Shown: one piece after another, positions 40,677 to 49,911 of the stretch
How the letters are laid out: every line of letters begins with the position of its first letter
Position numbering within the stretch: position 1 is the first letter of the stretch
NCBI RefSeq assembly: GCF_042658685.1
Contig: NZ_JBHSQY010000001.1
DNA: 64,000 nt
Source of the DNA: Macrococcoides bohemicum
Lineage (GTDB): Bacteria > Bacillota > Bacilli > Staphylococcales > Staphylococcaceae
Strand: one strand, 5' to 3'
Position numbers and translations under genes: made by a program
Notes under the pieces: model-generated
What the model saw: only the letters and a program-made list of their open reading frames with translations
What the model was told of the DNA's origin: nothing
Databases searched by the model: none

Positions 40677-41000
40677 GTGAAATTTGTAGATGCTTTCACG
40701 AGTGAACAACCTTTACATGGCAAGATTGAACAGTTAAGAGAAGAAGGCATTGATACGCGTGATTTATTTATCGTTTCTAAAAGTAAGATAGACGGGCTGG
40801 CATTAATTGATCAGGATGTTAACTATATTGGTGCTGATGGTAATATGCCGGACAAGATTAAAGCATTTTTTACAGGTAAAGATGTTTCCAGTCATCACTA
40901 TGAAGCAGAAAATTTATCTAATATCTCAAAGATTGATTACAAAAGAGCACTCGATGCAGGACAGATGTTACTATTTATTAAATCACTGGGGGAAAAATAA
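40677..41000 (+). CDS. General stress protein 17M-like (YflT domain)
   Basis: 107 residues. The first 60 follow the GSP17M/YflT pattern: a short strand, helix IEQLREEGIDTRDLFIVSK and a second strand. No membrane segment. GTG start with GGGAGGAG upstream. The stop shares a base with the ATG of the next gene, so the two are co-translated. Role unknown; relatives are induced by stress. Confidence 0.75.
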   Translation: MKFVDAFTSEQPLHGKIEQLREEGIDTRDLFIVSKSKIDGLALIDQDVNYIGADGNMPDKIKAFFTGKDVSSHHYEAENLSNISKIDYKRALDAGQMLLFIKSLGEK

Positions 41001-41197
41001 TGTCTCGTGAGGATAAACGATTTTCAAATGTTAAAGATGGTTCAGATAAAGGTTCAAAAATGATGAGTACTTATATCATTACGGATGAACAAACAGGTGT
41101 GCAGTATTTGTACGCTGCTATGGGTTATGGTGCCGGTTTAACACCGATATTGGATAGTGAAGGTAAACCTGTACTTGCGCCTGGCTATCCAAAATAG
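41000..41197 (+). CDS. DUF6440-like small protein
   Basis: 65 residues: a polar N-terminus then STYIITDEQTGVQYLYAAMG and GGL-like TPILDSEGKPV, which matches the DUF6440 pattern of small Firmicute proteins (TGVQYL, LTPLLD). One-base overlap with the preceding gene. Terminator follows. Function unknown. Confidence 0.78.
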   Translation: MSREDKRFSNVKDGSDKGSKMMSTYIITDEQTGVQYLYAAMGYGAGLTPILDSEGKPVLAPGYPK

Positions 41198-41202
41198 AGA
41201 AT

Positions 41203-41230
41203 GGATGAGGCTTAGGTCTCATCTTTTTTA
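41203..41230 (+). terminator. Terminator
   Basis: Stem GATGAG / CTCATC followed by T6. Confidence 0.82.
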
Positions 41231-41300
41231 TATGTGTTTAATTTCACAAAAAGAGTCATAGTATAATAAATAATTAAATAGAATAAATTAGGAGTGCGCG

Positions 41301-42149
41301 ATGGCGAAAATTACTAAACGACAGGAAAAAAGAAATAAAATGATATTGTTATTGATACTTTGCGGCATTGCATTCATCATTTATTTAATGATAGGTTATT
41401 TGATTAAACAATACGAAAGAAAGATGATGAATTATAAAGTTGAAATGCCACATTCATATCAATTTGCATTGAATCAACAGATGAAAAGTGCAGCTCAGTT
41501 CTCTAATGGCGTCGTGTGGAAAAATGCGACGAAAAAACAGATTGATAATTATTTAAATCCTAAAAAATACTATCACCATCCTGAACAGCGTTACCAGTTC
41601 TTAAATCTAGGCATGAGTCAGAAAGTGTCTGCTGCTAAATTAAATACCTTACTTAAAGGGAAAGGAACTTTAGATGGCCTCGGTACAACATTTGCTAAAG
41701 CGAGTCGTATTGAAGATATCAATGAAATATATCTGGTTAATCATGCGTTACTTGAAACGGGTAAAGGTAAAAGTGAGCTAGCTCGTGGTGTTAAAGTCGA
41801 TGATAAAGGACGCGTTGGTAAAGGGGATAAAAAATATTATAATTTCTTCGGTATTGGCGCGTATGATCATGATCCAGTAAATGAAGCGGCGAAGTTTGCT
41901 TTTAAAGAAGGATGGGATACACCTGAGAAAGCTGTGATGGGTGGTACTAAATTCATTAAGGATGAATTTATATCTAAAGAGCATCAAAATACTTTATACG
42001 GCATGCGTTTCAATCCATTACATCCTGGTGAACACCAGTATGCAACAGATGTACGCTGGGCACATCATAACGCACGTGGTATCGCAAAGGACTATCAAAG
42101 ATTAAAATTAGAAGGCAAATATTTTACACGTTATTATTACAAACAGTAA
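41301..42149 (+). CDS. sagB: Membrane-anchored N-acetylglucosaminidase, SagB-like
   Basis: 282 residues: one N-terminal membrane helix (about 14-33) and an extracellular glucosaminidase domain (GH73-like, about 95-275). The catalytic Glu is in NHALLETGKGKSELA, with the FFGIGAYDHDP and later AHHNARGIAKDY segments of the family. S. aureus SagB has the same size and build and shortens glycan strands of new peptidoglycan. SD AGGAG. Own transcript, hairpin terminator overlapping the end. Confidence 0.92.
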   Translation: MAKITKRQEKRNKMILLLILCGIAFIIYLMIGYLIKQYERKMMNYKVEMPHSYQFALNQQMKSAAQFSNGVVWKNATKKQIDNYLNPKKYYHHPEQRYQFLNLGMSQKVSAAKLNTLLKGKGTLDGLGTTFAKASRIEDINEIYLVNHALLETGKGKSELARGVKVDDKGRVGKGDKKYYNFFGIGAYDHDPVNEAAKFAFKEGWDTPEKAVMGGTKFIKDEFISKEHQNTLYGMRFNPLHPGEHQYATDVRWAHHNARGIAKDYQRLKLEGKYFTRYYYKQ

Positions 42150-42170
42150 GCTTAAGCTTGCTGTTTTTTT
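42141..42170 (+). terminator. Terminator of sagB
   Basis: Stem AAACAGTAAGCTT / AAGCTTGCTGTTT (one bulge) and T7; overlaps the last codons of sagB. Confidence 0.88.
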
Positions 42171-42268
42171 ATGCATAGAAATTTATTTTAATAAAAGATT
42201 GAATTATCAGAATTTTTAATATAAAATAAGTTTAAAGTTAGTACTTCATTCATTTAGGGGGAGAAAGC

Positions 42269-43903
42269 ATGAGGAAGAATTATTCATGGTTAATTGCATT
42301 TGTATTAGTATTATCAAGTATTCTCGCTGCATGTAGTGGGGGCAGCGGCGAGAAAGACAGTAAGGGGAAACAAGTATTAAATTTAGTATTATCATCTGAT
42401 ATTCCATCGATGAACTCAGCACTGGCTACTGATCTGGTAAGTTTCGAGATGTATGAGAACGTTATGGAAGGATTATATCGTTTAGATAAAGATACTAAGC
42501 CAGTTCCAGCATTAGCTGAAGGAGATCCAAAAGAAACTGATGGTGGTAAGACATGGACAATTAAATTACGTAAAGATGCAAAATGGTCGAATGGAGATCC
42601 TGTTACAGCGAACGACTTCGTCTACGCATGGAGAAACGTTGTAGATCCTAAGACTGCTTCAGAATATGCTTTTATTATGTATGATATTGAGAATGCTCAG
42701 GAAATTAACAAGGGTAAGAAAAAACCTGAAGAACTTGGTGTTAAAGCAATCGATGATAACACACTTGAAATTAAACTTAAAAATAATCAGCCATATTTCA
42801 AAGGACTACTTGCATTCGGAACTTATAAGCCTAAAAATGAAAAGTTTGCAAAAAAATTAGGGGATAAATATGGTATCGATGCAAAATCAACGTTATACAA
42901 CGGTCCATTTAAAATAGCAGAGTGGAAAACAGAAGAAAGCGTAAAACTCGTTAAGAACGATAAATACTGGGATAAAGATAAAGTGAAGTTAGATGAAATC
43001 AACTATAAAGTGATTAAAGATGCGCAAACTGGATTAAACTTATATGAAACAGGTAAAGTGGATTCAGTTGGTGTATCTGCTGAAAACGTAGAGAAATATA
43101 AATCAAATAAAGACTTTAAAACTGAATTATCTGCTGCACAATCATTCTTCAGAATTTCATATAAAGGTGATCATAAGAAAGAATTATCGAATAAAGATTT
43201 ACGTTTAGCATTAGCGAAATCTATTGATAAAGATAAGTACGTGAAGAATAATTTAAATAACGGTTCTGTAGCGTCAAATCAATTAACGCCAAAAGATGTC
43301 TATAAAGGACCAGATGGCACAGATTTCTCTGAAATTGCTGGTGGAGAAAACTTAAAATTTGACAGAGAAAGTGCTAAAGAAAACTGGAAGAAAGCAAAAG
43401 ACGCTTTGGGCATCGATAAGTTAGAGTTAGAGTTATCAACTGTTGATATCGATACAGCGAAGAGAGATGCTGAATATTTTAAAGAACAATTAGAATCAAA
43501 CCTGGATGGATTAACTATCAAGATTAAACAACAACCGTTTAAACAAAAGTTAGACTTAGAGAGAAAAGGCCAGTATGATATTTCTTACGGTAACTGGTTC
43601 CCGGATTATGCAGATCCAATGACATTCCTGGATTTATTCTTATCTACTGAAGGGAATACTGGATATAACAATCCGGCTTACGATAAGTTAATTGAAGATG
43701 CAAAAGGTCCGTTACTGAAAGATCCTGAAGCGCGCTGGAAAGCATTAGGTGAAGCAAGTACGATGTTATTGGATGACGCAGCTCTAATTCCAGTAATTCA
43801 ACGTGGATCAGCATATATGGATAAACCCTATGTGAAAGGCGTTGTCGTAAACAGCTCTGAAATAAACAGCTATAAAGAAGCTTACATTGAAGGCAAGAAA
43901 TAA
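42269..43903 (+). CDS. Oligopeptide ABC transporter substrate-binding lipoprotein (OppA-like)
   Basis: 544 residues. Signal peptide with lipobox ILAAC (Cys near 22), then a full family 5 solute-binding protein: KTWTIKLRKDAKWSNGDPVT, KPKNEKFAKKLG, and GNWFPDYADPMTFLDLF near the end. Captures peptides outside the membrane for an ABC permease. No permease or ATPase genes are adjacent, so it serves a transporter encoded elsewhere. SD AGGGGGAG; strong terminator at 43910-43943. Confidence 0.93.
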   Translation: MRKNYSWLIAFVLVLSSILAACSGGSGEKDSKGKQVLNLVLSSDIPSMNSALATDLVSFEMYENVMEGLYRLDKDTKPVPALAEGDPKETDGGKTWTIKLRKDAKWSNGDPVTANDFVYAWRNVVDPKTASEYAFIMYDIENAQEINKGKKKPEELGVKAIDDNTLEIKLKNNQPYFKGLLAFGTYKPKNEKFAKKLGDKYGIDAKSTLYNGPFKIAEWKTEESVKLVKNDKYWDKDKVKLDEINYKVIKDAQTGLNLYETGKVDSVGVSAENVEKYKSNKDFKTELSAAQSFFRISYKGDHKKELSNKDLRLALAKSIDKDKYVKNNLNNGSVASNQLTPKDVYKGPDGTDFSEIAGGENLKFDRESAKENWKKAKDALGIDKLELELSTVDIDTAKRDAEYFKEQLESNLDGLTIKIKQQPFKQKLDLERKGQYDISYGNWFPDYADPMTFLDLFLSTEGNTGYNNPAYDKLIEDAKGPLLKDPEARWKALGEASTMLLDDAALIPVIQRGSAYMDKPYVKGVVVNSSEINSYKEAYIEGKK

Positions 43904-43909
43904 GTAAAG

Positions 43910-43943
43910 CTACCTTGAGGGAAAACCTCAAGGTAGTTTTTTT
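43910..43943 (+). terminator. Terminator of the OppA-like gene
   Basis: Perfect 11-bp stem CTACCTTGAGG / CCTCAAGGTAG and T7; convergent with the gene ending at 43949. Confidence 0.92.
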
Positions 43944-43948
43944 GTGTA

Positions 43949-44866
43949 TTATTTTGCTTCAGTTGATGTTTCAGTAGAAGAACTGTTCATTTTGTCCTGC
44001 ATTTCTTTTTGATATTGTTCATACGTTTTAGCATTTTTTACATCGGCAGGAATATTGATATTTTCAATTTTATTAAAATTATCATAACTGATATCCGTTA
44101 TATTTTTTATAACTTTATCTTTAATTGTCATTTCAATATCTCTTTTAGAGGATTTCACTAAGTGATTCTTGTCAAAATATATTGTTTCAGAACCTTTAAT
44201 ATCTTTCAATTGTTTCTCAATTGATTTAACTAAGTCATCCGCACCAATATCTTTGGCAACTTTTTTATAATCTTCTATATTTTTATAAGTCATTGCTAAA
44301 GAGTATCCATCTTTTGTTTCTTTATATTGTGCATTTTTATAAATATCTAATGAGTTTACAAATGATTTGTACTCAACTTGTTCAATTTGTTTTTTGACTT
44401 CCTTACCCATAATTTTAGTAACATCAATAAATTGTTTACCATCTTGATTAACAATAACTTTATCATCAAATAAGTACATTAAAGATTTTTGGTTATCATT
44501 AGTATTTTCAACTTTAGTCACTTTGTTACTATCTGAAGTAAAATCAATCATTGCATTATTTTTAGTTCCATCTGATTCCATTGCTGCACTTAAAGAGGAG
44601 TGATAGCTCTTAATATCTTTACCTGCATCTTTTGCTTTTTCAATTAAGTCTACAGCATCTTTGTTTTCTTTAGTAGTTTCTATTGTGTCAGAGGTAGTTT
44701 CTTTACTTTCAGTTGTTTTAGCTTCTTCAGTTGCTTGATTATCAGTATTAGATTTTGTTTCTTCAGTCTTAGCTTTATCTTCAGTTTTATCTGCAGAATC
44801 ATTGCCACACGCTGCAAAAATTAAAGTCGTGCTAAGTAATGCTGATAATAAATGTTTTGATTTCAT
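43949..44866 (-). CDS. Lipoprotein, DUF6612-like
   Basis: 305 residues. Lipobox IFAAC (Cys near 20), then about 50 residues of E/T/K-rich disordered linker (TEDKAKTEETKSNTDN), and a beta-rich C-terminal domain resembling DUF6612/LolA-type lipoproteins (MYLFDDKVIVNQDGKQFIDV segment). GGAGG upstream. Function unknown; perhaps envelope stress or lipid binding. Compare the lipoprotein at 151-924. Confidence 0.75.
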   Translation of the reverse strand: MKSKHLLSALLSTTLIFAACGNDSADKTEDKAKTEETKSNTDNQATEEAKTTESKETTSDTIETTKENKDAVDLIEKAKDAGKDIKSYHSSLSAAMESDGTKNNAMIDFTSDSNKVTKVENTNDNQKSLMYLFDDKVIVNQDGKQFIDVTKIMGKEVKKQIEQVEYKSFVNSLDIYKNAQYKETKDGYSLAMTYKNIEDYKKVAKDIGADDLVKSIEKQLKDIKGSETIYFDKNHLVKSSKRDIEMTIKDKVIKNITDISYDNFNKIENINIPADVKNAKTYEQYQKEMQDKMNSSSTETSTEAK

Positions 44867-44946
44867 AGAAAAATCCTCCTTAAGTCATTAAATAAATCAT
44901 AGCACAAAACTTTAATTTATTAAAATAAGACTTAAGAAGGAAATTA

Positions 44947-45633
44947 TTATCTGTCTTGTGGTGCTTGTTTCAACACTTTATTACGTTTTATCGGATCGAG
45001 ACGTCGCTCTATAAATCCTAAAATGATATCAGCTAATACAGCCATAATAGCAGTAGGTAATGCACCAGCTAGTATGATTGAAGTACCATTTGTTGCATTC
45101 GTACCGCGGATGATGATATCACCAAGACTCGGTGCACCGATAAATGAACCGATTGCTGTTACACCAATTGCGATAACAAGCGCTATACGAATACCTGCAA
45201 TAATGACAGATAGACTTAATGGCAGTTCGACCATTGTCAGTAACTGGCGTTTTGTCATACCCATCCCTTTACCTGCATCAATTAAATGTGTATCAACAGA
45301 TTTAATACCTGTGTACGTATTCTTGATGATAGGAAGTAGTGAGTATAGGAATACAGTTGTAATGACAGTCGTCTTACCTAACCCTAACACTAACATCAAC
45401 AAGGCGAGTAGGGCGATCGCTGGAACGGTCTGTATAATGTTTGCTATAGCAATAACGGGAGCTACTAAACGTTTATGACGAGCAATCCATATACCGATCG
45501 GAATACCAACAAGTGCGCCAAGTAATACACCATAAATACTTATTAAGAAATGATCGATAAACAATTGAAATACATAACCAGCATTATCCTGGAAGTAATG
45601 GATGAGTTGTTCGAATGCATTCATTTTTTCCAT
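44947..45633 (-). CDS. opuCD: Glycine betaine/carnitine/choline ABC permease OpuCD
   Basis: 228 residues, six hydrophobic helices. The binding-protein-dependent permease loop GMTKRQLLTMVELPLSLSVI (EAA-like motif) contacts the OpuCA ATPase. Start placed at ATG 45633, one base after the opuCC stop, with GGAGG in the end of opuCC; the frame extends further to 45651 but overlaps. Last gene of opuCABCD. Confidence 0.93.
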   Translation of the reverse strand: MEKMNAFEQLIHYFQDNAGYVFQLFIDHFLISIYGVLLGALVGIPIGIWIARHKRLVAPVIAIANIIQTVPAIALLALLMLVLGLGKTTVITTVFLYSLLPIIKNTYTGIKSVDTHLIDAGKGMGMTKRQLLTMVELPLSLSVIIAGIRIALVIAIGVTAIGSFIGAPSLGDIIIRGTNATNGTSIILAGALPTAIMAVLADIILGFIERRLDPIKRNKVLKQAPQDR

Positions 45634-45634
45634 C

Positions 45635-46552
45635 TTATTTACCTCCTTCAAAGTAGTTATGCTTTTTCAGATACGCTTCAGCGACAACAGCAGGTTCTTT
45701 TAAGTTGTTATCTACTTCGTAGTTTAGCTTCTGCATTTCTTCTGTTGAGATTTTATTTTTCATTGATTCTAATATTGATTTGATTTCAGGATGTTTCTTT
45801 AATAATGCATTACTAGCTACAGGATTAGCGTCGTAAGGTGGGAAGAAATGAAGATCATCTTCTAACATTTGGAGATCATAACTTTGAATTCGACCGTCAG
45901 TTGTATAACCCAATACAACGTCCATCTTGTTTGCATTAACTGCTTCGTATACGAGACCGATTTGCATCGGCTTAGTATTCTGAAAGTCAAAGCCATATTT
46001 CTTTTTAAATCCTTCGTAACCGTCACCTTTACGTTTCATCCATGAAGAATCGACACCAGCTTTAAGCTTAGAAGCCACATTCTTTAAATCACTGACTTTT
46101 TTAAGATGATACTTTTTAGCTGTTTCTTTCGTTACCATAAATGCGTACGTATTTTCAAAACCATATGAATCAAAGTAGTGCTGATCAAAATCTTTCTCAA
46201 AAGCTTCTGTTACGACTTCTCTTGCTTTCTTGGGATCAGTGATAGGATCTTTACCTAAAGCACCAGTTAAATCTGTACCTGTATATCGTCCTGCTGATAC
46301 GTTCGCATCTCCACGAACCATCGCTTGATGTACAACAGTACCAGAGCCTAGATTATTGATTATTTCTACAGGAAGATCTGTATCTTTTTCTACAAGTTTC
46401 TTTATCATATGTGCTAATATTTGATTTTCAGTTGTATAAACTGAAGCAATTTTAACTTTGTCTGTATCATTTTTATTAGAACAAGCTGTGAGTACAATGA
46501 TAATTACCATTGCACTTAAAATCAGTCCGATATTTTTAAACTTTAATTTCAT
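45635..46552 (-). CDS. opuCC: Osmoprotectant-binding lipoprotein OpuCC
   Basis: 305 residues. Signal peptide with lipobox LTAC (Cys near 24), then an OpuAC/ProX-type binding domain (YTTENQILAHMIKKLV, LGSGTVVHQAMVRGDANVSA and YTTDGRIQSYDLQ). Captures betaine, carnitine or choline for OpuCA-CB-CD. Lies between the two permease genes, as in Bacillus and Staphylococcus. Confidence 0.95.
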   Translation of the reverse strand: MKLKFKNIGLILSAMVIIIVLTACSNKNDTDKVKIASVYTTENQILAHMIKKLVEKDTDLPVEIINNLGSGTVVHQAMVRGDANVSAGRYTGTDLTGALGKDPITDPKKAREVVTEAFEKDFDQHYFDSYGFENTYAFMVTKETAKKYHLKKVSDLKNVASKLKAGVDSSWMKRKGDGYEGFKKKYGFDFQNTKPMQIGLVYEAVNANKMDVVLGYTTDGRIQSYDLQMLEDDLHFFPPYDANPVASNALLKKHPEIKSILESMKNKISTEEMQKLNYEVDNNLKEPAVVAEAYLKKHNYFEGGK

Positions 46553-46553
46553 A

Positions 46554-47198
46554 TTATAAATCCCCCTTTGATACTTTTAAGCCTTTTGGGGTCGTGTAGT
46601 TTTCAATTACTGCAAGAATTAAATCTGTTACTAGCGCTAACAACGTTACCAGGACAGCTCCGGCAATAATTAATTTGGGCTGGAATAAGTTCAACCCATT
46701 AAAGATAAAGTCTCCAAGTCCACCTGCACCGATATATGATGCGAGTGTTGCCCAACTGATCGCGTAGACTGCTGATAACCTGATACCACTCATAATGACT
46801 GGTACTGCAAGCGGTAATTCTACCATTCTGAGAATTTGGTTAGATGTCATTCCCATCGCACGTCCAGCTTCTTTCGCATCTTTTTTTACAGACTGTATAC
46901 CTAAATATGTGTTATTTAAGATAGGTAGTAATACATATAGGAACAACGCGATCACTGCGGGTAATGTTCCGATACCGAAGAATGGAATCATCATTGCAAG
47001 TATCGCAAGTGATGGTACGGTCTGTAATACACTTGTGATAGAGAGTACAACTTTCGCTAATTTATCAGACTTCGTAAGTAAGATGCCAAGTGGTACGGCA
47101 ACGATTATTGCTGCGAGTAGGCTCAGTAATGATATTGAGATATGTTCGATCGTCTTTGTAAAGAGTTCGGCTTGATTTTCCTTTAAAAATTCAATCAT
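46554..47198 (-). CDS. opuCB: Glycine betaine/carnitine/choline ABC permease OpuCB
   Basis: 214 residues with six helices and the permease motif GMTSNQILRMVELPLAVPVI. Paralogous to OpuCD (same GM-T-x-Q-x-L-x-MVELPL motif). SD GAGGAGG overlaps the end of opuCA, so translation is coupled. Confidence 0.95.
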   Translation of the reverse strand: MIEFLKENQAELFTKTIEHISISLLSLLAAIIVAVPLGILLTKSDKLAKVVLSITSVLQTVPSLAILAMMIPFFGIGTLPAVIALFLYVLLPILNNTYLGIQSVKKDAKEAGRAMGMTSNQILRMVELPLAVPVIMSGIRLSAVYAISWATLASYIGAGGLGDFIFNGLNLFQPKLIIAGAVLVTLLALVTDLILAVIENYTTPKGLKVSKGDL

Positions 47199-47200
47199 GT

Positions 47201-48331
47201 TTATGCCTCCTCTTCCTCGTCACCCCAGATTGTGTCATACACGATATCTACTAGGTTGGCACGTGTAATGACACCTAATAATTTATCTTGTTTATCCAGT
47301 ACAGGGATGACGCGTATGTTTCTTTTCAGTATCGTTCGAACAGTATCCTGAAGGTAAACCCCGGTACGTACGAAATATACATTGTGGTTCATAATGCGCG
47401 ATAAACTTAAATGTTTTTTATGTGCTTCTGATAAGTCTTCAATATCAACATAACCGACAAGCACATTTTGTTCATCTACAATAAACAGTGTATCTACACG
47501 TTTTGTTCTCATAAGATTAATCGCTTCGCCTATTGATTTTTCTGGTGTGATTGATATTGGCTTATTCATTGCTTCATCAACGGTTTTAATATTTGGTGTT
47601 GTTTGGATTAATCTATTTTCTCCGATGAAATCTTTTACGAAATCATTTGCCGGATTGCGTAATATATTATTTGGCGTATCAATCTGAATGACTTCACCAT
47701 GGCTCATTATAACGATTCTATCCGCAAGTTTAATCGCTTCGTCCATATCATGCGTTACCATAATAAATGTTTTATTAAATTTGACTTGCAGTTCTTTTAC
47801 TAAATCCTGAAGGGTATCTCGGGTAATAGGGTCTAATGCGCCAAAAGGTTCATCCATTAAAATGATTTCCTGATCTGCAGCGAGTGCGCGGATTACACCG
47901 ATACGTTGTTGTTGTCCACCTGACAGTTGTGATGGATACATGTCGAGATAAGATATGGGGAGGTCTACAAGTTGAATCAGTTCTTCTGCTTTTTTATTTT
48001 TGTCTTCTTCTGACCATTTGAGAAGTTTTGGAACAAGGGTAATATTTTCACGGATAGTCATATGGGGGAGTAAACCAATTTGCTGAATAACATAACCGAT
48101 ATTTCTGCGTAATTGTACCGGGTTCATGTCTTTAATGTTCTTTCCGTTCAATACAATTGAACCACTTGTCGGTTCAATCATGCGGTTAATCATACGCATT
48201 GCGGTTGTTTTACCAGAACCAGAAGTCCCGATAAAAGCGATAAATTCACCTTTCTCGATCGTCATGTTTAGTTTGTTGACTGCTTTCTTTCCGCCTCGAT
48301 ACACTTTCGAGACATTGTTGATTTCTAACAT
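47201..48331 (-). CDS. opuCA: Osmoprotectant ABC transporter ATPase OpuCA
   Basis: 376 residues. ABC domain: Walker A GTSGSGKTT, signature LSGGQQQRIGV and Walker B EIILMDEPFGALDP. C-terminal tandem CBS domains (about 255-370), which in OpuA-type systems sense ionic strength. Start ATG 48331 with AGAGGTGA upstream; the 10-codon extension to 48361 is not needed. First gene of the operon; ATP-driven osmoprotectant import. Confidence 0.96.
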   Translation of the reverse strand: MLEINNVSKVYRGGKKAVNKLNMTIEKGEFIAFIGTSGSGKTTAMRMINRMIEPTSGSIVLNGKNIKDMNPVQLRRNIGYVIQQIGLLPHMTIRENITLVPKLLKWSEEDKNKKAEELIQLVDLPISYLDMYPSQLSGGQQQRIGVIRALAADQEIILMDEPFGALDPITRDTLQDLVKELQVKFNKTFIMVTHDMDEAIKLADRIVIMSHGEVIQIDTPNNILRNPANDFVKDFIGENRLIQTTPNIKTVDEAMNKPISITPEKSIGEAINLMRTKRVDTLFIVDEQNVLVGYVDIEDLSEAHKKHLSLSRIMNHNVYFVRTGVYLQDTVRTILKRNIRVIPVLDKQDKLLGVITRANLVDIVYDTIWGDEEEEA

Positions 48332-48451
48332 AATGTCACCTCTAATTGTTGTTTTTTGCAAGATAAATATATTTGTTTATGACTAAATAACGCTCATTAA
48401 GTTTGTATACCCTATTGTTTGATAATATATATATAAAAGGAGGAACTTTTT

Positions 48452-49909
48452 ATGAAAATTGCTATAGTTGGTACAGGCGTGGCAGGTGTAAATGTTTTGA
48501 AATACTTATCAAAAAGTAAACTGGATGACTTTAAAGTGATTTGTTTCGATGATCAGAAATATTTAGGAAGCGGCCGTGCATTTCAATATGACGATCCGGA
48601 GTTACTCATGAATTATCCAGGTAATTTAATTAGCATGAAGCCGAACAAACCGGATGATTTTGTGAAGTGGATTGCCAAAAATGAAGATGTGATTCAGTTA
48701 GAGGTACATAAAGAAGATAATGAAAATGTATCTCAGAACCAATATTATTCAAGACAGTTATTCGGTAAATATATGACAGATCATTTCGAGAAATTTGCTA
48801 AGAAGAAGCATGTTAGGATTGTCAGTAATCATGTAAGAAATATTGAGCAGATTGATAACGGTTATCTCGTATCAACACAGGATGAAACATATAAAGTCGA
48901 TGCTGTGTTCTTATCACCAGGTCAGTTCGGACCGATGGATCCGTATCAATTGATGGATACACCGAATTATTTCAAATGGCCGTATCCGTTAAATCGCATA
49001 GAGATTGAACCGGAAAAAGATTACGCTGTAATCGGTTCAGGATTATCTGCTGTTGATATAGTTCGATATTTCACTCCGGAATTAAAAACGAAGCTTTATC
49101 TGGTGAGTAGAGATGGTAAAGTACAATCTGTTCGCGGTGAAATGACAGATATAAAATTTAAATATATAACCTTATCTAAATTAGAAAAGATAAAATCAAA
49201 GCATAATGGATTTCTGCCTTTAACAGAATTAAAAGCTTTATTTGACAAAGAAGTTGAACATCTTGGGATTAACTCAGATAAATTATTTAATGTAAGTCGC
49301 GTAAATCCTATGCGTGCAATGACATTTGATTTAGCAAATCCAAAAGAAGTCGGGTATTTACAATCATTCGTCTTAGAATTAACAAGAACAGCGCCTTTAA
49401 TCTGGCCGTTTATGACAAAGTCGGACAAACAATATTATAAGGATCATTACGCTGATGTGATTACTGCATATTCTAATCCGATGCCTGAAGCAACCGCAGA
49501 AGCGATGATTGAGGGCATCAACAACAATAGGATTGAAATATTAAGTGATATGACTTCAGTTGAATATAAATATAATAAATACAGGATTTATACGAAGAAA
49601 GAAGAAATTCGTGTACATTATGTGATTAATGCAACAGGACCAGCGAAAAATTATAAAGATGCGATTGAACCTAATCCTTTAATTGAAAATCTTGTCGATC
49701 AAAACTTGCTGATTACGCATCCTGATGGTGGTTTTTATGTGACACCAGTCAATAATGAAGTGATAAGTGCCAAAGGTAAGTTAGAACATTTCTACTTACT
49801 GGGTCAAAAATCAGGCGGTGTCAATATTTATAACAACGGTATCATTGAACTTGCTGAAGAAGCGAAACGTGTTGTTCAAGGCTTTGTTCAGCAATCAAAG
49901 GGGGGATAA
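48452..49909 (+). CDS. FAD/NAD(P)-binding protein, in hut neighbourhood
   Basis: 485 residues. N-terminal Rossmann FAD motif IAIVGTGVAGVNVLKYL (GxGxxG), GSGRAFQYDDPELLMNYPG as in the FAD-NAD(P)-binding 9 family, a second nucleotide motif VIGSGLSAVD (about 195) and YLVSRDGKVQS. A flavoprotein oxidoreductase of unknown substrate. Two bases before hutG and with the same SD style, so co-transcribed; a role in histidine or urocanate catabolism is an inference. Confidence 0.82.
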   Translation: MKIAIVGTGVAGVNVLKYLSKSKLDDFKVICFDDQKYLGSGRAFQYDDPELLMNYPGNLISMKPNKPDDFVKWIAKNEDVIQLEVHKEDNENVSQNQYYSRQLFGKYMTDHFEKFAKKKHVRIVSNHVRNIEQIDNGYLVSTQDETYKVDAVFLSPGQFGPMDPYQLMDTPNYFKWPYPLNRIEIEPEKDYAVIGSGLSAVDIVRYFTPELKTKLYLVSRDGKVQSVRGEMTDIKFKYITLSKLEKIKSKHNGFLPLTELKALFDKEVEHLGINSDKLFNVSRVNPMRAMTFDLANPKEVGYLQSFVLELTRTAPLIWPFMTKSDKQYYKDHYADVITAYSNPMPEATAEAMIEGINNNRIEILSDMTSVEYKYNKYRIYTKKEEIRVHYVINATGPAKNYKDAIEPNPLIENLVDQNLLITHPDGGFYVTPVNNEVISAKGKLEHFYLLGQKSGGVNIYNNGIIELAEEAKRVVQGFVQQSKGG

Positions 49910-49911
49910 TA